Numbered from the stretch's first letter, positions 43,915-53,014 are shown. The stretch is 64,000 nucleotides of DNA from Actinoalloteichus fjordicus (GCF_001941625.1 NZ_CP016076.1:496001-560000); one strand, 5' to 3'. Notes: generated by a model not told the origin, from the sequence alone. Translations and numbers: made by a program.

Positions 43915-45275
43915 TGTCGTACCAGGACGCGGGTGCGGTAACCGAGGCACTGCAACCGCCGGAGCAACCCGGCGGCGAGTCGATCCAGGACATGGTTCGG
44001 GAGGCGGGCTGGCAGGTCTCGGCGGTCGACTGGGTCTTCACCCAGGTCACCGGTGAGAGCATCGTCGAGAAGGTGATCATGCCGATCACCGGGGACTTCA
44101 ACCGGATCGCCATGAACGGCGAGGCCTGGCGTACGGTCGGCACCGCCATCGGAGCCCTCGGCGACACGATGGAGAGCAACGTCGGAACGGTTCGCGAGTC
44201 GTGGAACGGCAACGCCGCCGTCCAGCACGAGATGTTCGTCCGCACCGTGTGGAAGGGCGGACTGTTCGTCGAGGCGCAGATCGCGAATCTGGTCGGCATG
44301 GCCTTCGACAAGGTCGCCGAGGGCTCGCGGCTGCTCTGCGCCAAGGCGCTGGATCTGCTCTCGTGGCTGGTAGACAAGCTGATCGACGCGATAGCCAAGA
44401 TCTGGATTCCCGCCTACGGCTGGGTGAAGGCCGCCCAGCTCGTCTGGGACGCCTATCAGCTCTACACCAAGATCATGGACATCATCGAGGCCGTCAAGGC
44501 GATCATCGAGAGTGCCCAGTCGATCATGCAGTCGGTGCAGAGCATCGGCTCCCAGCTCGCGCAGATCAAGGACGTTCGCAGCGTGGACGATGCGATCGCG
44601 CTGGCCACCGGCATCGCCTCCGACGCGCAGAGCATCGCGGAGCAGACGAACTCGATCCGCGACAACGCGTCGCAGATCAGCAGCGATCTCAACGAGGCGA
44701 GCGGCCATGTTCGCGACGTCGCCCAAGGCACCCGGGAGCTGCCCGGCAACCTGCGCGACGGCTGGAACGAGACCAGGGACAACTGGGACGAACAGCAGCA
44801 ACGGCTTCGGGACGCGCCCGGCGAGGCCTGGAACGCCGCCAGGGAAGGGGTCACCGACGGTGCCCAGAACGCGTGGAACTCCACGCGGGAGGGCGCAGCG
44901 AGCGCCTGGGACTCGGTACGGGACGGTTCGGCCGCCCAGAACGCCTGGAACTCGGCGCGGGACGGTGTGACGAACTACGCACAGGAGCAGTATCAGGAGC
45001 AAGTCGGCCAGTACGTCGACGCGGCTCGGGACGCACCCGGCGCGATCCGCGACGGGGCGCAGAACGCCTGGAACTCGGCCTCCTCGGCGCCGGGGAACGT
45101 CGCCTCGGCCGCGCAGAGCGTGTGGAGCGACCCGAGCGGTGCAGCGTCGCAGGCCTGGAACGCGGGCACCGGCGCCGCCTCCGAATGGGCAGGCGCTGCG
45201 GAGCATCGGGAGAACCTCGGCGAGACGGGTTCGAACGCCCGCGATGCGTGGGATGCCCTGCGCGGCAGGTCGTGA
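43914..45275 (+). CDS. Long WXG-type protein with W-containing repeat tail, cassette B
   Basis: 453 residues. It begins MSYQDAGAVTEAL and has SAVDWVFTQVTG, MNGEAWRTVGTAI and the WXG turn ESWNGNAA (residues 97-99), matching the cassette A protein to about residue 220. Residues about 300-445 carry repeats of roughly 11 residues or multiples with an AWN or AWD core (GAQNAWNSTREG, AQNAWNSARDG, SQAWNAG). These are predicted amphipathic helices with one Trp per unit, reminiscent of LEA/apolipoprotein repeats. It is probably exported by a type VII system encoded elsewhere. No enzymatic domain seen. Confidence 0.8.
   Translation: MSYQDAGAVTEALQPPEQPGGESIQDMVREAGWQVSAVDWVFTQVTGESIVEKVIMPITGDFNRIAMNGEAWRTVGTAIGALGDTMESNVGTVRESWNGNAAVQHEMFVRTVWKGGLFVEAQIANLVGMAFDKVAEGSRLLCAKALDLLSWLVDKLIDAIAKIWIPAYGWVKAAQLVWDAYQLYTKIMDIIEAVKAIIESAQSIMQSVQSIGSQLAQIKDVRSVDDAIALATGIASDAQSIAEQTNSIRDNASQISSDLNEASGHVRDVAQGTRELPGNLRDGWNETRDNWDEQQQRLRDAPGEAWNAAREGVTDGAQNAWNSTREGAASAWDSVRDGSAAQNAWNSARDGVTNYAQEQYQEQVGQYVDAARDAPGAIRDGAQNAWNSASSAPGNVASAAQSVWSDPSGAASQAWNAGTGAASEWAGAAEHRENLGETGSNARDAWDALRGRS
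44820..45205 (+). repeat. Repeats encoding AWN segments
   Basis: At least seven copies of a degenerate unit with core CAGAACGCCTGGAACTC or close variants occur within the cassette B WXG-type gene. They encode GAQNAWNS-type segments. Spacing is 33 bases or other multiples of 3, so the repeat is a protein repeat. Confidence 0.75.
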
Positions 45276-45315
45276 TCCGCTGCGCAGGGCGTGGCGAAGA
45301 CTTCGGGAGTGAGTC

Positions 45316-45753
45316 ATGACGAGTCAATTCGATCCTGAGGCGTGGAAGACGCCGCAGGTCAGAGCCGCCGAAGCCCAGATGGCCGGGTCGATGGGCAAGG
45401 CGAGGGAACTGCTGAAGGAGTTGGAGAAGCTGCGTCCCCCGCCGCCGACGTCGATCTCGGAGGACGACGTGCGGCAGCTTGCCGAGGCCGCCAAGAAGAG
45501 CGATGCGCCCGCCGAACTGCGTGAGCTGGCGCAGAAGGTCGACGGCGGCGCGCTGAGCTGGCGGGACGTCCTGGAGGGGCGTGCATACGACGATCCGGAC
45601 GTGCGGCTGGCGATGACGGCGCAGATCGGCGAGGCGCGCGAGTTCTTCCGACAGTTCCAGGAGGGCTTCACCCTGGACGAGGTGATCGAGGCTCGCCGGG
45701 CGTCCGAGGAGAGCCAGGAGGACGAGGACGGCGGCACCACGTTCCTGCGCTGA
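45316..45753 (+). CDS. Cassette third protein, cassette B
   Basis: 145 residues, acidic, without membrane helices. A helical N-terminus (KARELLKELEKL) leads to the domain shared with 39990: KKSDAPAELRELAQKV, GALSWRDVLEG, FRQFQEGFTLDEVIEARR. The tail is acidic (ESQEDEDGG) and lacks the Gly/Pro region of its paralogue. It is the last gene of cassette B and is followed by a strong terminator. Function unknown; a dedicated cytosolic partner of the secreted pair is possible. Confidence 0.75.
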   Translation: MTSQFDPEAWKTPQVRAAEAQMAGSMGKARELLKELEKLRPPPPTSISEDDVRQLAEAAKKSDAPAELRELAQKVDGGALSWRDVLEGRAYDDPDVRLAMTAQIGEAREFFRQFQEGFTLDEVIEARRASEESQEDEDGGTTFLR

Positions 45754-45758
45754 TCCTG

Positions 45759-45793
45759 CGGTCCGCCCCGTGCTGGGCAGGCGGGGCGGACCG
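45759..45793. terminator. Hairpin terminator at the island's right end
   Basis: Perfect 12-bp stem CGGTCCGCCCCG/CGGGGCGGACCG with an 11-nt loop, six bases after the cassette B stop. It may also serve menA on the other strand. Confidence 0.82.
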
Positions 45794-45965
45794 GCAGCGG
45801 GCAGCAGGCATTCGGCGGGGAGGAACGCCCCTCGACGGTGAGGACCGCACGCCTGCGGGGGTCTTGGTCCGGCGCGTCGCCCTCGGCTGTGTGCGGACGA
45901 GGGTGCGCGGCCCTGCTCACGGACGCAGGCGAGCCCGCCCGAGTCGGTGTGTGCGTCTGTCCGCG

Positions 45966-46838
45966 TCAGGCCAGTGCGAGGGCGACGGCGGTCGCCACGG
46001 ACCAGAGCAGCATCGCCAGCCCCGTCTCTTGAAGCACACCGACCAGCCGCTTCCCCGTCGCGCCGCCCAGCACCGCACGCAGCGCGGGCAGCACCAGGGG
46101 CACGGCGAGGAAGCCGAGCAGCGCCCAGGTGTTGCGGAAGCCCGCGATGGTGGTGATGAGGAACGGCACGGTCACCAGCGCCAGATAGAGGTTTCTGGTA
46201 TCGCGATCTCCTAAGAGCACCGCCAGCGTCCGCTTGCCCGCCGCCGCGTCGGTCTCGATGTCCCGCAGGTTGTTGGCGACGAGCACGGCGCTGGAGAACG
46301 CGCCGACCGCCACCGCGGCTCCGATGTCGATGCCGCTGACGCGGCCCGCCTGGAGGTAGACCGTGCCCAGCACGGCGACCAGGCCGAAGAAGACGAACAC
46401 GGCGACCTCGCCGAAGCCCGCGTAGCCGTAGGGCCGTTTCCCGCCCGTGTAGAACCACGCCGCCGCGACGCAGACCACGCCGACCGGAGCCAGCCACCAC
46501 TGCGCAGACGCCACGGTCAGCGCCACGCCGCCCGCCGCAGCCAGCCCGAGACTGATCACTGCGGCGAGCAGGACATGCTTCGGGTTCGCCACGCCCGAGC
46601 CCACCAGCCGCAGCGGCCCGGTCCGCACGGTGTCGGTACCTCGGATGCCGTCGGAGTAGTCGTTGGCGTAGTTGACGCCGACGATCAGCGCGACGGCGAG
46701 GCCCAGCGCGCCGAGCGCCATCCACCACACGAACTCGCCGAGCCCGATGGCCGCCCCGGTGCCCACCAGCACCGGGGACACGGCGTTGGGCAGAGTCCTC
46801 GGGCGGGCTCCCTCGATCCACTGTGCGACTGTCGCCAT
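45966..46838 (-). CDS. menA: 1,4-dihydroxy-2-naphthoate polyprenyltransferase
   Basis: Integral membrane UbiA-family prenyltransferase attaching the polyprenyl chain to dihydroxynaphthoate in menaquinone synthesis. 290 residues, about nine hydrophobic helices. The first Asp-rich motif is NYANDYSDGIRG and the second NNLRDIETDAAAGKRTL. ATG 46838 (MATVAQW) is preferred since GAGG lies eight bases upstream and homologues begin this way; ATG 46856 would add six residues. It shares strand with menE, 266 bases away. Confidence 0.95.
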   Translation of the reverse strand: MATVAQWIEGARPRTLPNAVSPVLVGTGAAIGLGEFVWWMALGALGLAVALIVGVNYANDYSDGIRGTDTVRTGPLRLVGSGVANPKHVLLAAVISLGLAAAGGVALTVASAQWWLAPVGVVCVAAAWFYTGGKRPYGYAGFGEVAVFVFFGLVAVLGTVYLQAGRVSGIDIGAAVAVGAFSSAVLVANNLRDIETDAAAGKRTLAVLLGDRDTRNLYLALVTVPFLITTIAGFRNTWALLGFLAVPLVLPALRAVLGGATGKRLVGVLQETGLAMLLWSVATAVALALA

Positions 46839-47064
46839 GGCCTCATCCTCTGTCATGGCCTGCGCCGCTCCTAGAGCAAGGCCGTCTTCACCACATCACG
46901 GATTCGCGGTTCGGCCGGATGGACCCGCCCCGCTGCGCCGCGTGGACTTCAGACCCCTGATCGGGAATACCCGCGGACGGCGGAGTGCGCCGACCGCGGC
47001 GATCGGGGAGCGTTCCAGGCGTCCACCGTCCCGCCGAGGCGAGTGGTGCACCCGGAAAGCCTCG

Positions 47065-47139
47065 GCTCTCAGCTGTCTCAGCTGTCTCAGCTGTCTCAGC
47101 TGTCTCAGCCGTCTCGGCCGTCTCGGCCGTCTCGGCGGT
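47065..47139. repeat. 9-bp tandem repeat spanning the menE stop codon
   Basis: Consecutive CTCAGCTGT units change into CTCGGCCGT units. On the minus strand the last codons of menE (RDGRDGRDG) and its stop are made from this array, the stop arising where GGC becomes GGCTGA. Confidence 0.85.
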
Positions 47140-48319
47140 CGAGCAGCAGCGCGCGGACCGCCAGCCGGTCGACCTTGCCGGGACCGCGTACCGGTAGCGA
47201 AGGGGCAACACGGCAGATCTTCGGCGTCGAGGCCGCGCCCAGCCGGTCCCGGACGGCCGCCAGGAGCCCGGCGGTCTCGGGTGGACTGGCGGCGTCGACC
47301 GGCACCACCACGGCGGCGACCAGCTCCCCCCACTCGGGGTCGCCCAGCCCCACCACGCAGGCCTCCGCGACACCGGGCTGCGCGGTCAACACCTGCTCCA
47401 CCAGCACCGGGGCAATCTTGACCCCGCCGCTGTTGATCAGGTCGTCGGCGCGTCCCAGGACCTGGAGGACGCCGTGTTCGTCGACCTCCCCGAGATCGCC
47501 GGTCTGGAACCAGCCGTCGACGAACGCCGCCGCACTTCCCTCGGGATCGAGGCGGTAGCCGAGGGCCAGCATCGGGCCCGCGAGCGCCACCGGCGCCGGA
47601 CCGGTGCCCGGAGCAGGCCGGACACCGACGTCGGCGAGGGGCAGCCCGTCGTAGACGCAGCCGCCCGCGGTCTCGCTCATGCCATAGGTCGTGCGCACCG
47701 CGACCCCCTCGGCCAGCGCCCTGGCCAGCAGCGCGGGCGGGGTGGCCGCCCCGCCGCACAACACCGCGTCGAAGCGACGCAGGGCGGCCAGGCCCGCGCC
47801 GCCCTCGGTCACCAGCCGGGAGAGCTGGGTCGGCACCAGCGAGGTGTAGCAGCGTCCGCCGTCCGCGAGCGTCGCCTGCGCCGCAGCAGCGAAGCGGTCG
47901 GGACGGAAGCCCGCTGCCGAGTCGAGCACGACCGGCGCCGCGCCCGCGAGCAGCGAGCGGGTGACCACCTGGATGCCCGCGATGTGTCGCACCGGCAGCG
48001 CGAGCAGCCAGCGACCGGCTCCGCCCAGCCGATCGTGGGTCGCCGTGGCGGAGGCCCGGAGGGCGGCGGCGGTGAGCAGCACGCCCTTGGGGGTGCCGGT
48101 GGATCCCGAGGTGGGCACGATCACGGCTACGGCGTCGTCGTCCACCGGCTGGTCCGGACGCAGCGCGGCCACGAGTCTGGCCCGCTCGTCCTCGGGGTCG
48201 GCAGGCAGCGGCAGCAGGGCGGGACCGCCGTCCAGTGCCCGCGCCACGGCGTCGACCACCAGCCCGGTCGTCCGCGCCGTGTGGTCGGTGTCCAGGGCCA
48301 CAAGCGATTTTCGTGTCAC
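47105..48319 (-). CDS. menE: o-succinylbenzoate--CoA ligase
   Basis: Acyl-adenylate-forming enzyme activating o-succinylbenzoate with CoA for MenB. 404 residues, short for the superfamily (a compact actinobacterial form). Motifs are the P-loop PTSGSTGTPKG, TTYGMSETAGG, the Asp in WFQTGDLGEV, and GRADDLINSGG. The catalytic lysine is near the C-terminus (GPGKVDR). The last 12 residues are encoded by a 9-bp microsatellite. GTG 48319 is only 19 bases from the divergent menB start. Confidence 0.95.
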   Translation of the reverse strand: MTRKSLVALDTDHTARTTGLVVDAVARALDGGPALLPLPADPEDERARLVAALRPDQPVDDDAVAVIVPTSGSTGTPKGVLLTAAALRASATATHDRLGGAGRWLLALPVRHIAGIQVVTRSLLAGAAPVVLDSAAGFRPDRFAAAAQATLADGGRCYTSLVPTQLSRLVTEGGAGLAALRRFDAVLCGGAATPPALLARALAEGVAVRTTYGMSETAGGCVYDGLPLADVGVRPAPGTGPAPVALAGPMLALGYRLDPEGSAAAFVDGWFQTGDLGEVDEHGVLQVLGRADDLINSGGVKIAPVLVEQVLTAQPGVAEACVVGLGDPEWGELVAAVVVPVDAASPPETAGLLAAVRDRLGAASTPKICRVAPSLPVRGPGKVDRLAVRALLLDRRDGRDGRDG

Positions 48320-48323
48320 CGCC

Positions 48324-48336
48324 GGCTAGCCTAGGC
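48324..48336. promoter_or_regulatory. Overlapping divergent promoter of menE and menB
   Basis: The 19-base gap between two divergent GTG starts contains TAGCCTA (48327-48333). Read on plus it gives TAGCCT, six bases before the menB GTG. Read on minus it gives TAGGCT, eight bases before the menE GTG. It is set in two palindromes, GGCTAGCC and GCCTAGGC. Both messages should be leaderless and compete for the same DNA. Confidence 0.65.
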
Positions 48337-48338
48337 GG

Positions 48339-49211
48339 GTGACCGATCCCGCGCACTCCTCCATCGAACTCGCCTGTGACTGGCGATCCGCAGGCGAGTA
48401 CCAGGACATCCGGTACGAGGTCGCCGAAGGCATCGCGAAGATCACGATCAACCGCCCCGAGGTTCGCAACGCCTTCCGGCCGAAGACGCTCTTCGAGTTG
48501 TCCGACGCGTTCAACCGGGCCCGCGACGACGACCAGATCGGTGTGATCATCCTCACCGGGCAGGGCGACCTGGCGTTCTGTTCCGGTGGTGACCAGCGCA
48601 TTCGTGGCGATGACGGCTACATCGGGCATGACCCGAACGACCCGGTCGCCACCAAGGGCATCGGCAGGCTCAACGTGCTCGATCTCCAGGTGCAGATCCG
48701 GCGGACCCCCAAACCGGTGATCGCCATGGTTGCGGGCTACGCCATCGGCGGCGGACACGTCCTGCACATCGTGTGCGACCTGACCGTCGCGGCGGACAAC
48801 GCCCGCTTCGGCCAGACCGGGCCGCAGGTCGGCTCCTTCGACGGCGGCTACGGCTCCGGCCTGCTGGCCAGGATCGTCGGGCAGAAGAAGTCCAGAGAGA
48901 TCTGGTACCTGTGCAGGCAGTACGACGCCGCGGAGGCCGAGGAGATGGGGCTGGTCAACACGGTCGTCCCGCTCGCCGAGCTGGAGCGCGAGACGGTGAA
49001 CTGGGCCCGGCAGATGTTGCGCCACTCGCCGCTGGCACTGCGGATGCTCAAGGCCTCGCACAACGCCGTCGACGACGGGCTGGCAGGCGTGCAGCAGCTC
49101 GCGGGCGACTCGACGCTGTTGTTCTACATGACCGAGGAGGCCCAGGAGGGGCGCAACGCCTATCGGGAGAAGCGCGCTCCCGACTTCGACAAGTTCCCGA
49201 AACGACCGTGA
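48339..49211 (+). CDS. menB: 1,4-dihydroxy-2-naphthoyl-CoA synthase
   Basis: Crotonase-fold enzyme closing the naphthoate ring from o-succinylbenzoyl-CoA. 290 residues. Landmarks are [11 protein letters not shown], the oxyanion-hole stretch [23 protein letters not shown], and [14 protein letters not shown], with the conserved Asp and Tyr typical of MenB. The C-terminus ends [14 protein letters not shown] as usual for the family. GTG 48339 is probably leaderless. It overlaps menD by four bases. Confidence 0.97.
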   Translation: MTDPAHSSIELACDWRSAGEYQDIRYEVAEGIAKITINRPEVRNAFRPKTLFELSDAFNRARDDDQIGVIILTGQGDLAFCSGGDQRIRGDDGYIGHDPNDPVATKGIGRLNVLDLQVQIRRTPKPVIAMVAGYAIGGGHVLHIVCDLTVAADNARFGQTGPQVGSFDGGYGSGLLARIVGQKKSREIWYLCRQYDAAEAEEMGLVNTVVPLAELERETVNWARQMLRHSPLALRMLKASHNAVDDGLAGVQQLAGDSTLLFYMTEEAQEGRNAYREKRAPDFDKFPKRP

Positions 49212-51004
49212 ACCCATCCACCGCCCAGGCGCGGGTGATCGTCGACGAGCTGATCCGGCACGGGCTGCGCACTGCGGTCCTGTGCCCCGGCTCCCGCAAC
49301 GCCCCGTTCTCCCTGGCGTTGGCGGAGGCGGCCGGGGCAGGCCGGCTGGAACTCCACGTCCGGGTCGACGAGCGGGGCGCGGGGTTCCTGGCCCTCGGCG
49401 CGGCGAAGGCGACGGGTCGGGCCTCGGCGGTGTTCTGCACCTCGGGCACTGCGGCGGCGAACCTGCACCCTGCCGTCGCCGAGGCCGATCGGGCGTGCGT
49501 GAGTCTGTTGGTGGTCACCGCCGACCGGCCCGCCGAGCTGCGGGCGGCAGGCGCCAACCAGGTGATCGACCAGCATCGGCTCTACGGCTCGGCCGCGCGT
49601 CTGTTCGCCGAGTTGGGCGTGGCGGAGAACCGGCCGGGACAGCAGGCCTACTGGCGCAGCCAGGTCAGCCGGGCCTGGCATGCCGCAGCCGGGGCCGCCG
49701 GGCCTGCGGGACCGGCGCAGCTCAACGTCCCGTTGCGCGAGCCGCTGCTGCCCGTCGGCGACGGGCAGTGGTGCGAGCCGCTGGAGGGTCGTGTCGACGG
49801 CGGTGGCTGGACCAGGCGGGTTCGTTCGGCGGCGAGTGCGCCCCTGCGGCCCGCGACCGCGCGCGGTCTCGTGCTGCTCGCCGAACCCGACGGCACCGTC
49901 GACGTCGCGTCGATCGCGGCCTGGGCGCAGCGCAACGGCTGGCCGTTGCTCGCCGAGACGGGCGGCGTCGGAGTGCCGGGCGCGACGACCCTGCCCGCCG
50001 GGATGCACCTGCTGGCTGACCAGGCCTTCCTCGCCGACCATCGGCCGGAGCAGGTCGTGTGCGTCGGCAGGCCGACGGTCTTCCGGCAGGTACAGGCCCT
50101 GCTGGCAGACCGGGACGTCGACGTGCTGCTGCTCTGCGCATCCGAGGCGGTGGCGCCCGCCAACGACGTCCTGGCCGTCGGCGACGGCATCGTCGACTCG
50201 ATCGTTCCCGCCGATCCCGGCTGGCTGGCCGCTTGGCAGCGAGCTGACCGCGCCGCAGCCGGTGCGGTGGCCGCGCTGCAGGCGGAGCAGACGACGTCGA
50301 CCGCGCTGCGGTACGCGACGGAGCTGGTCGACGCGCTGCCTGCGGGGGCCCTGCTGGTGGTGGGATCCTCGAATCCCGCCAGGGACGTCGCGCTGAGCGC
50401 TCGAGCCCGCCCTGACCTGCGGGTGCTGCGCAACAGGGGTGCGGCCGGGATCGACGGCACCGTCTCGACCTCGGTCGGCGCCGCCCTGGCCTTGTCCGCC
50501 CGCGCTGCCTGCCCTGCGGTCGCGGAACTCGCCGACGCCACCGGCGCGGCCGTCGGAGACCAGCCCGGCCCCGTCGCCGATCCGGCCGACGACACCGCCC
50601 CGGCTGCCGTGCCCGCCTGCTACGCCCTGCTCGGCGACCTGACGTTCCTGCACGACGTCAACGGCTTGCTCGTCGGCGCGGCGGAACGGCGTCCCGACCT
50701 GACCATCGTGGTCGTCAACGACGACGGCGGCGGCATCTTCGAGCTGCTCGAACAGGGAGCTCCCGAGCATCGGGAGTCCTTCGAGCGAGTGTTCGCCACG
50801 CCGCACGGTGTGGCGCTCGCCCCGCTGTGCGCGGCGTACGGCGTCGAGCACACCCTCGTCGAGTCGCCCGCGCACCTCCGCGATGCACTCCGACCGCGAC
50901 CGGGCCTGCGGGTCGTCGAGGTGCGCACTGATCGCTCCGTCCTGCGCACACTGCACGCCGCACTGCGCGCCTGCGTCACCTCGGCACTGCGAGCCGCAGA
51001 CTGA
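49208..51004 (+). CDS. menD: SEPHCHC synthase (2-succinyl-5-enolpyruvyl-6-hydroxy-3-cyclohexene-1-carboxylate synthase)
   Basis: Thiamine-diphosphate enzyme that joins isochorismate and 2-oxoglutarate, first committed step of menaquinone synthesis. 598 residues. The N-terminal region has [25 protein letters not shown] (catalytic-type Glu) and [13 protein letters not shown]. The C-terminal ThDP-binding region has [13 protein letters not shown], then [13 protein letters not shown] and [11 protein letters not shown]. An Ala/Asp/Pro-rich insert of about 35 residues before GDLTF is unusual. GTG 49208 overlaps the menB stop, so menB-menD is an operon. Confidence 0.96.
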   Translation: MNPSTAQARVIVDELIRHGLRTAVLCPGSRNAPFSLALAEAAGAGRLELHVRVDERGAGFLALGAAKATGRASAVFCTSGTAAANLHPAVAEADRACVSLLVVTADRPAELRAAGANQVIDQHRLYGSAARLFAELGVAENRPGQQAYWRSQVSRAWHAAAGAAGPAGPAQLNVPLREPLLPVGDGQWCEPLEGRVDGGGWTRRVRSAASAPLRPATARGLVLLAEPDGTVDVASIAAWAQRNGWPLLAETGGVGVPGATTLPAGMHLLADQAFLADHRPEQVVCVGRPTVFRQVQALLADRDVDVLLLCASEAVAPANDVLAVGDGIVDSIVPADPGWLAAWQRADRAAAGAVAALQAEQTTSTALRYATELVDALPAGALLVVGSSNPARDVALSARARPDLRVLRNRGAAGIDGTVSTSVGAALALSARAACPAVAELADATGAAVGDQPGPVADPADDTAPAAVPACYALLGDLTFLHDVNGLLVGAAERRPDLTIVVVNDDGGGIFELLEQGAPEHRESFERVFATPHGVALAPLCAAYGVEHTLVESPAHLRDALRPRPGLRVVEVRTDRSVLRTLHAALRACVTSALRAAD

Positions 51005-51008
51005 GGTG

Positions 51009-51029
51009 TGGTCGCCGCCGTGGCGACCA
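51009..51029. terminator. Hairpin between convergent menD and menF
   Basis: Perfect 8-bp stem TGGTCGCC/GGCGACCA with a 5-nt loop, four bases after the menD stop and 30 bases from the end of menF on the other strand. Confidence 0.65.
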
Positions 51030-51059
51030 GCTGCCGACCGGGCCGGACGACGCCGTCGA

Positions 51060-52310
51060 TCAGGCCGACTCGAGGGCGTCGCGGATCGGGAGCATCTTCG
51101 CGGCGGCTTCGCGCACCTCGGCGTCGGGGTCCGAATCGGAGACGATGCCGCAGCCCGCGAACAGACGGACGAGTGAGCCGCGCAGCTCAGCGCAGCGCAG
51201 TGCGATGCCCAGCTCGCCGTCGCCCCGGGCGTCGATCCAACCGACGGGGCCCGCGTACCGGCCTCGGTCCATGGCCTCCAACTCGGCGATGAGCGCGACG
51301 GCCTCGGTTCGCGGCGTGCCGCCGACCGCAGCCGTCGGATGCACGGCGTGACCGAGGCGCAGCAGGGCGCCGGGGCCGGTCGTCTTCGCGGGGTCGAGCC
51401 TGCCGCTGACCTCACTGGCCAGATGGGCCACGTTCGGCAGTCGCAGCACGCTCGGCGTCTGAGGAACGTCCAGTTCCGTGCAGTAGGGCCGCAGCGTCTC
51501 GGCGAGGGAGCGGACCGCGAACTCGTGCTCACTGCGGTTCTTCGCCGAGTCCAGTCTCGACTCCGCCGACTCGCCGGACCCCGGCCACGCGGTGCCCGCC
51601 AGCACGCGGGACTCGACCGTCTCGCCGGTCTTGCGCAGCAACAGCTCCGGAGTCGCGCCGACCAGGCCGTCCACGGCGAACGCCCAGCAGCTGGGGTACC
51701 GCGCGGCCAGGTTCTGCAGCAGGAAGCGTTGATCCAGCGGCGAGTCCGTCTCGGCGACGAGATCGTGCGCGAGCACCACCTTCGCCAGCTCGCCCGCCCG
51801 CATGCGCTCCACCGCTCGCGCGACCGCCTTGCGGTAGTCGGTGACCGAGAGCCTGCCCTCCGAGTAGCGGGTCACCCGCACCCGACGCACCGGCTGGACG
51901 ATCGGCGTGATCGGAGCGTCGTCGCCCTCGTGGAGTTCGGTCCGCCAGGTGGCTCCGTCGCGTCTGCCCACCACCACTCTCGGCACGATCAGCACCGAGC
52001 TGCCCGGTTCGTCGGCGAAGCTCATGCTGGCGAAGGCCACCAGACCGGTGCCGGGACGGCCGATCGTGTCCTCGACCTCCGCGGTGGCGACCAGCTCGGA
52101 CCACCACCGCTCGGCCGCCGCGAAGCGGTCTGCTCCCTTGACCTCGATCCGGGCGGCCTCACCCCAACCGACCAGGCCTTCTCCACCGTGAACCCAGGAG
52201 AACACCGGTTCGGGGTTGGGGAGCATCGCCAGCAGGTCAGCATCCGAGTCTGCTGCCACTGTGCGTGCTCGCAGCCTGCCCACAAGCGCCTGACGGGAGG
52301 CAGTATTCAC
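51060..52310 (-). CDS. menF: Isochorismate synthase
   Basis: Chorismate-binding (MenF/EntC) enzyme converting chorismate to isochorismate for MenD. 416 residues. The C-terminal two thirds form the chorismate-binding domain: ELAKVVLAHDL with the probable base lysine, VGATPELLLR, TAWPGSGES, SEHEFAVRSL, HPTAAVGGTPR and the magnesium-site region AELEAMDRGRYAGPVGW. GTG 52310 has TACCCT six bases upstream and is probably leaderless. It converges on menD. A siderophore role is possible but the men context argues for menaquinone. Confidence 0.94.
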   Translation of the reverse strand: MNTASRQALVGRLRARTVAADSDADLLAMLPNPEPVFSWVHGGEGLVGWGEAARIEVKGADRFAAAERWWSELVATAEVEDTIGRPGTGLVAFASMSFADEPGSSVLIVPRVVVGRRDGATWRTELHEGDDAPITPIVQPVRRVRVTRYSEGRLSVTDYRKAVARAVERMRAGELAKVVLAHDLVAETDSPLDQRFLLQNLAARYPSCWAFAVDGLVGATPELLLRKTGETVESRVLAGTAWPGSGESAESRLDSAKNRSEHEFAVRSLAETLRPYCTELDVPQTPSVLRLPNVAHLASEVSGRLDPAKTTGPGALLRLGHAVHPTAAVGGTPRTEAVALIAELEAMDRGRYAGPVGWIDARGDGELGIALRCAELRGSLVRLFAGCGIVSDSDPDAEVREAAAKMLPIRDALESA

Positions 52311-52316
52311 TCGTTG

Positions 52317-52322
52317 AGGGTA
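52317..52322 (-). promoter_or_regulatory. Probable -10 of leaderless menF
   Basis: TACCCT on the minus strand, six bases before the GTG at 52310. Confidence 0.5.
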
Positions 52323-52427
52323 AAAGGCTCCGTCGTGAGACTGCTAGTCGGCTTGACCACACCACGAGGACGGGCGACGCCACCGCCGAGACCTGCCGGG
52401 AACGACCAGACACCGGCTGAGGGCGAC

Positions 52428-52433
52428 TAGAGT
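52428..52433 (+). promoter_or_regulatory. Probable -10 of leaderless DUF3592-type gene
   Basis: TAGAGT eight bases before GTG 52442. Confidence 0.45.
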
Positions 52434-52441
52434 TCGCTGTC

Positions 52442-52960
52442 GTGTCGGAGTCGAGGAGATCCGGGCGCGGTGGTCGGCGAAGCGGTTGGTCCCGACTCTC
52501 CCGGCCCCGTCGGTGGACCACGATCATGCTGCTCGGCCTCGGGGTGCTCGTCACCCTCATGAGCGTGTTGCTCGTGTCCGGGGCGCGGGTCAGCGATGCC
52601 CGCATCGAGGCCGATCTCGGCGAGACCACGGCCGAAGTGCTCTCCGTCTCACTGCCGAGGACCCTGATCAGGTACAACACGCCAGAGGGCGCCGTGCACA
52701 GTCCACAGACCGGGGTGCTCTATCCGGCGGGGCTGACCGAGCGGGACCTGGTGCGCGTCGAATACGACCGGGAGGAGCCGGACCTGGTCCGGGTCGCGGG
52801 CCGGGACTTCGGCCTCACGCTGCTGCCCGTGTCCATCGTGCTGCTGTCGACCTGGGCGGTGCTGCTGACCGCCGTCTGGCTGGTGTGCCGCTCCCGGCCA
52901 GCGGCCGAGCCCGCTGCGTCACGGGGAACGGCGGACCGGACCGACCCGCCTGCGGACTAG
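52442..52960 (+). CDS. DUF3592-type membrane protein
   Basis: 172 residues: a basic Arg/Ser-rich N-terminus, a hydrophobic helix (TTIMLLGLGVLVTLMSVLLV), an extracytoplasmic domain with VRVEYDREEPDLVRVAGRDF, a second helix (LLPVSIVLLSTWAVLLTAVWL) and a short tail. This is the arrangement of DUF3592 proteins such as mycobacterial Rv0556, which also lies near menD. Function unknown. Confidence 0.8.
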   Translation: MSESRRSGRGGRRSGWSRLSRPRRWTTIMLLGLGVLVTLMSVLLVSGARVSDARIEADLGETTAEVLSVSLPRTLIRYNTPEGAVHSPQTGVLYPAGLTERDLVRVEYDREEPDLVRVAGRDFGLTLLPVSIVLLSTWAVLLTAVWLVCRSRPAAEPAASRGTADRTDPPAD

Positions 52961-53014
52961 CCGCTCCGCCGCCTACCCGCCCCCGACGCGCAGGCGGCGG
53001 ACCGGCCTTGCGGC

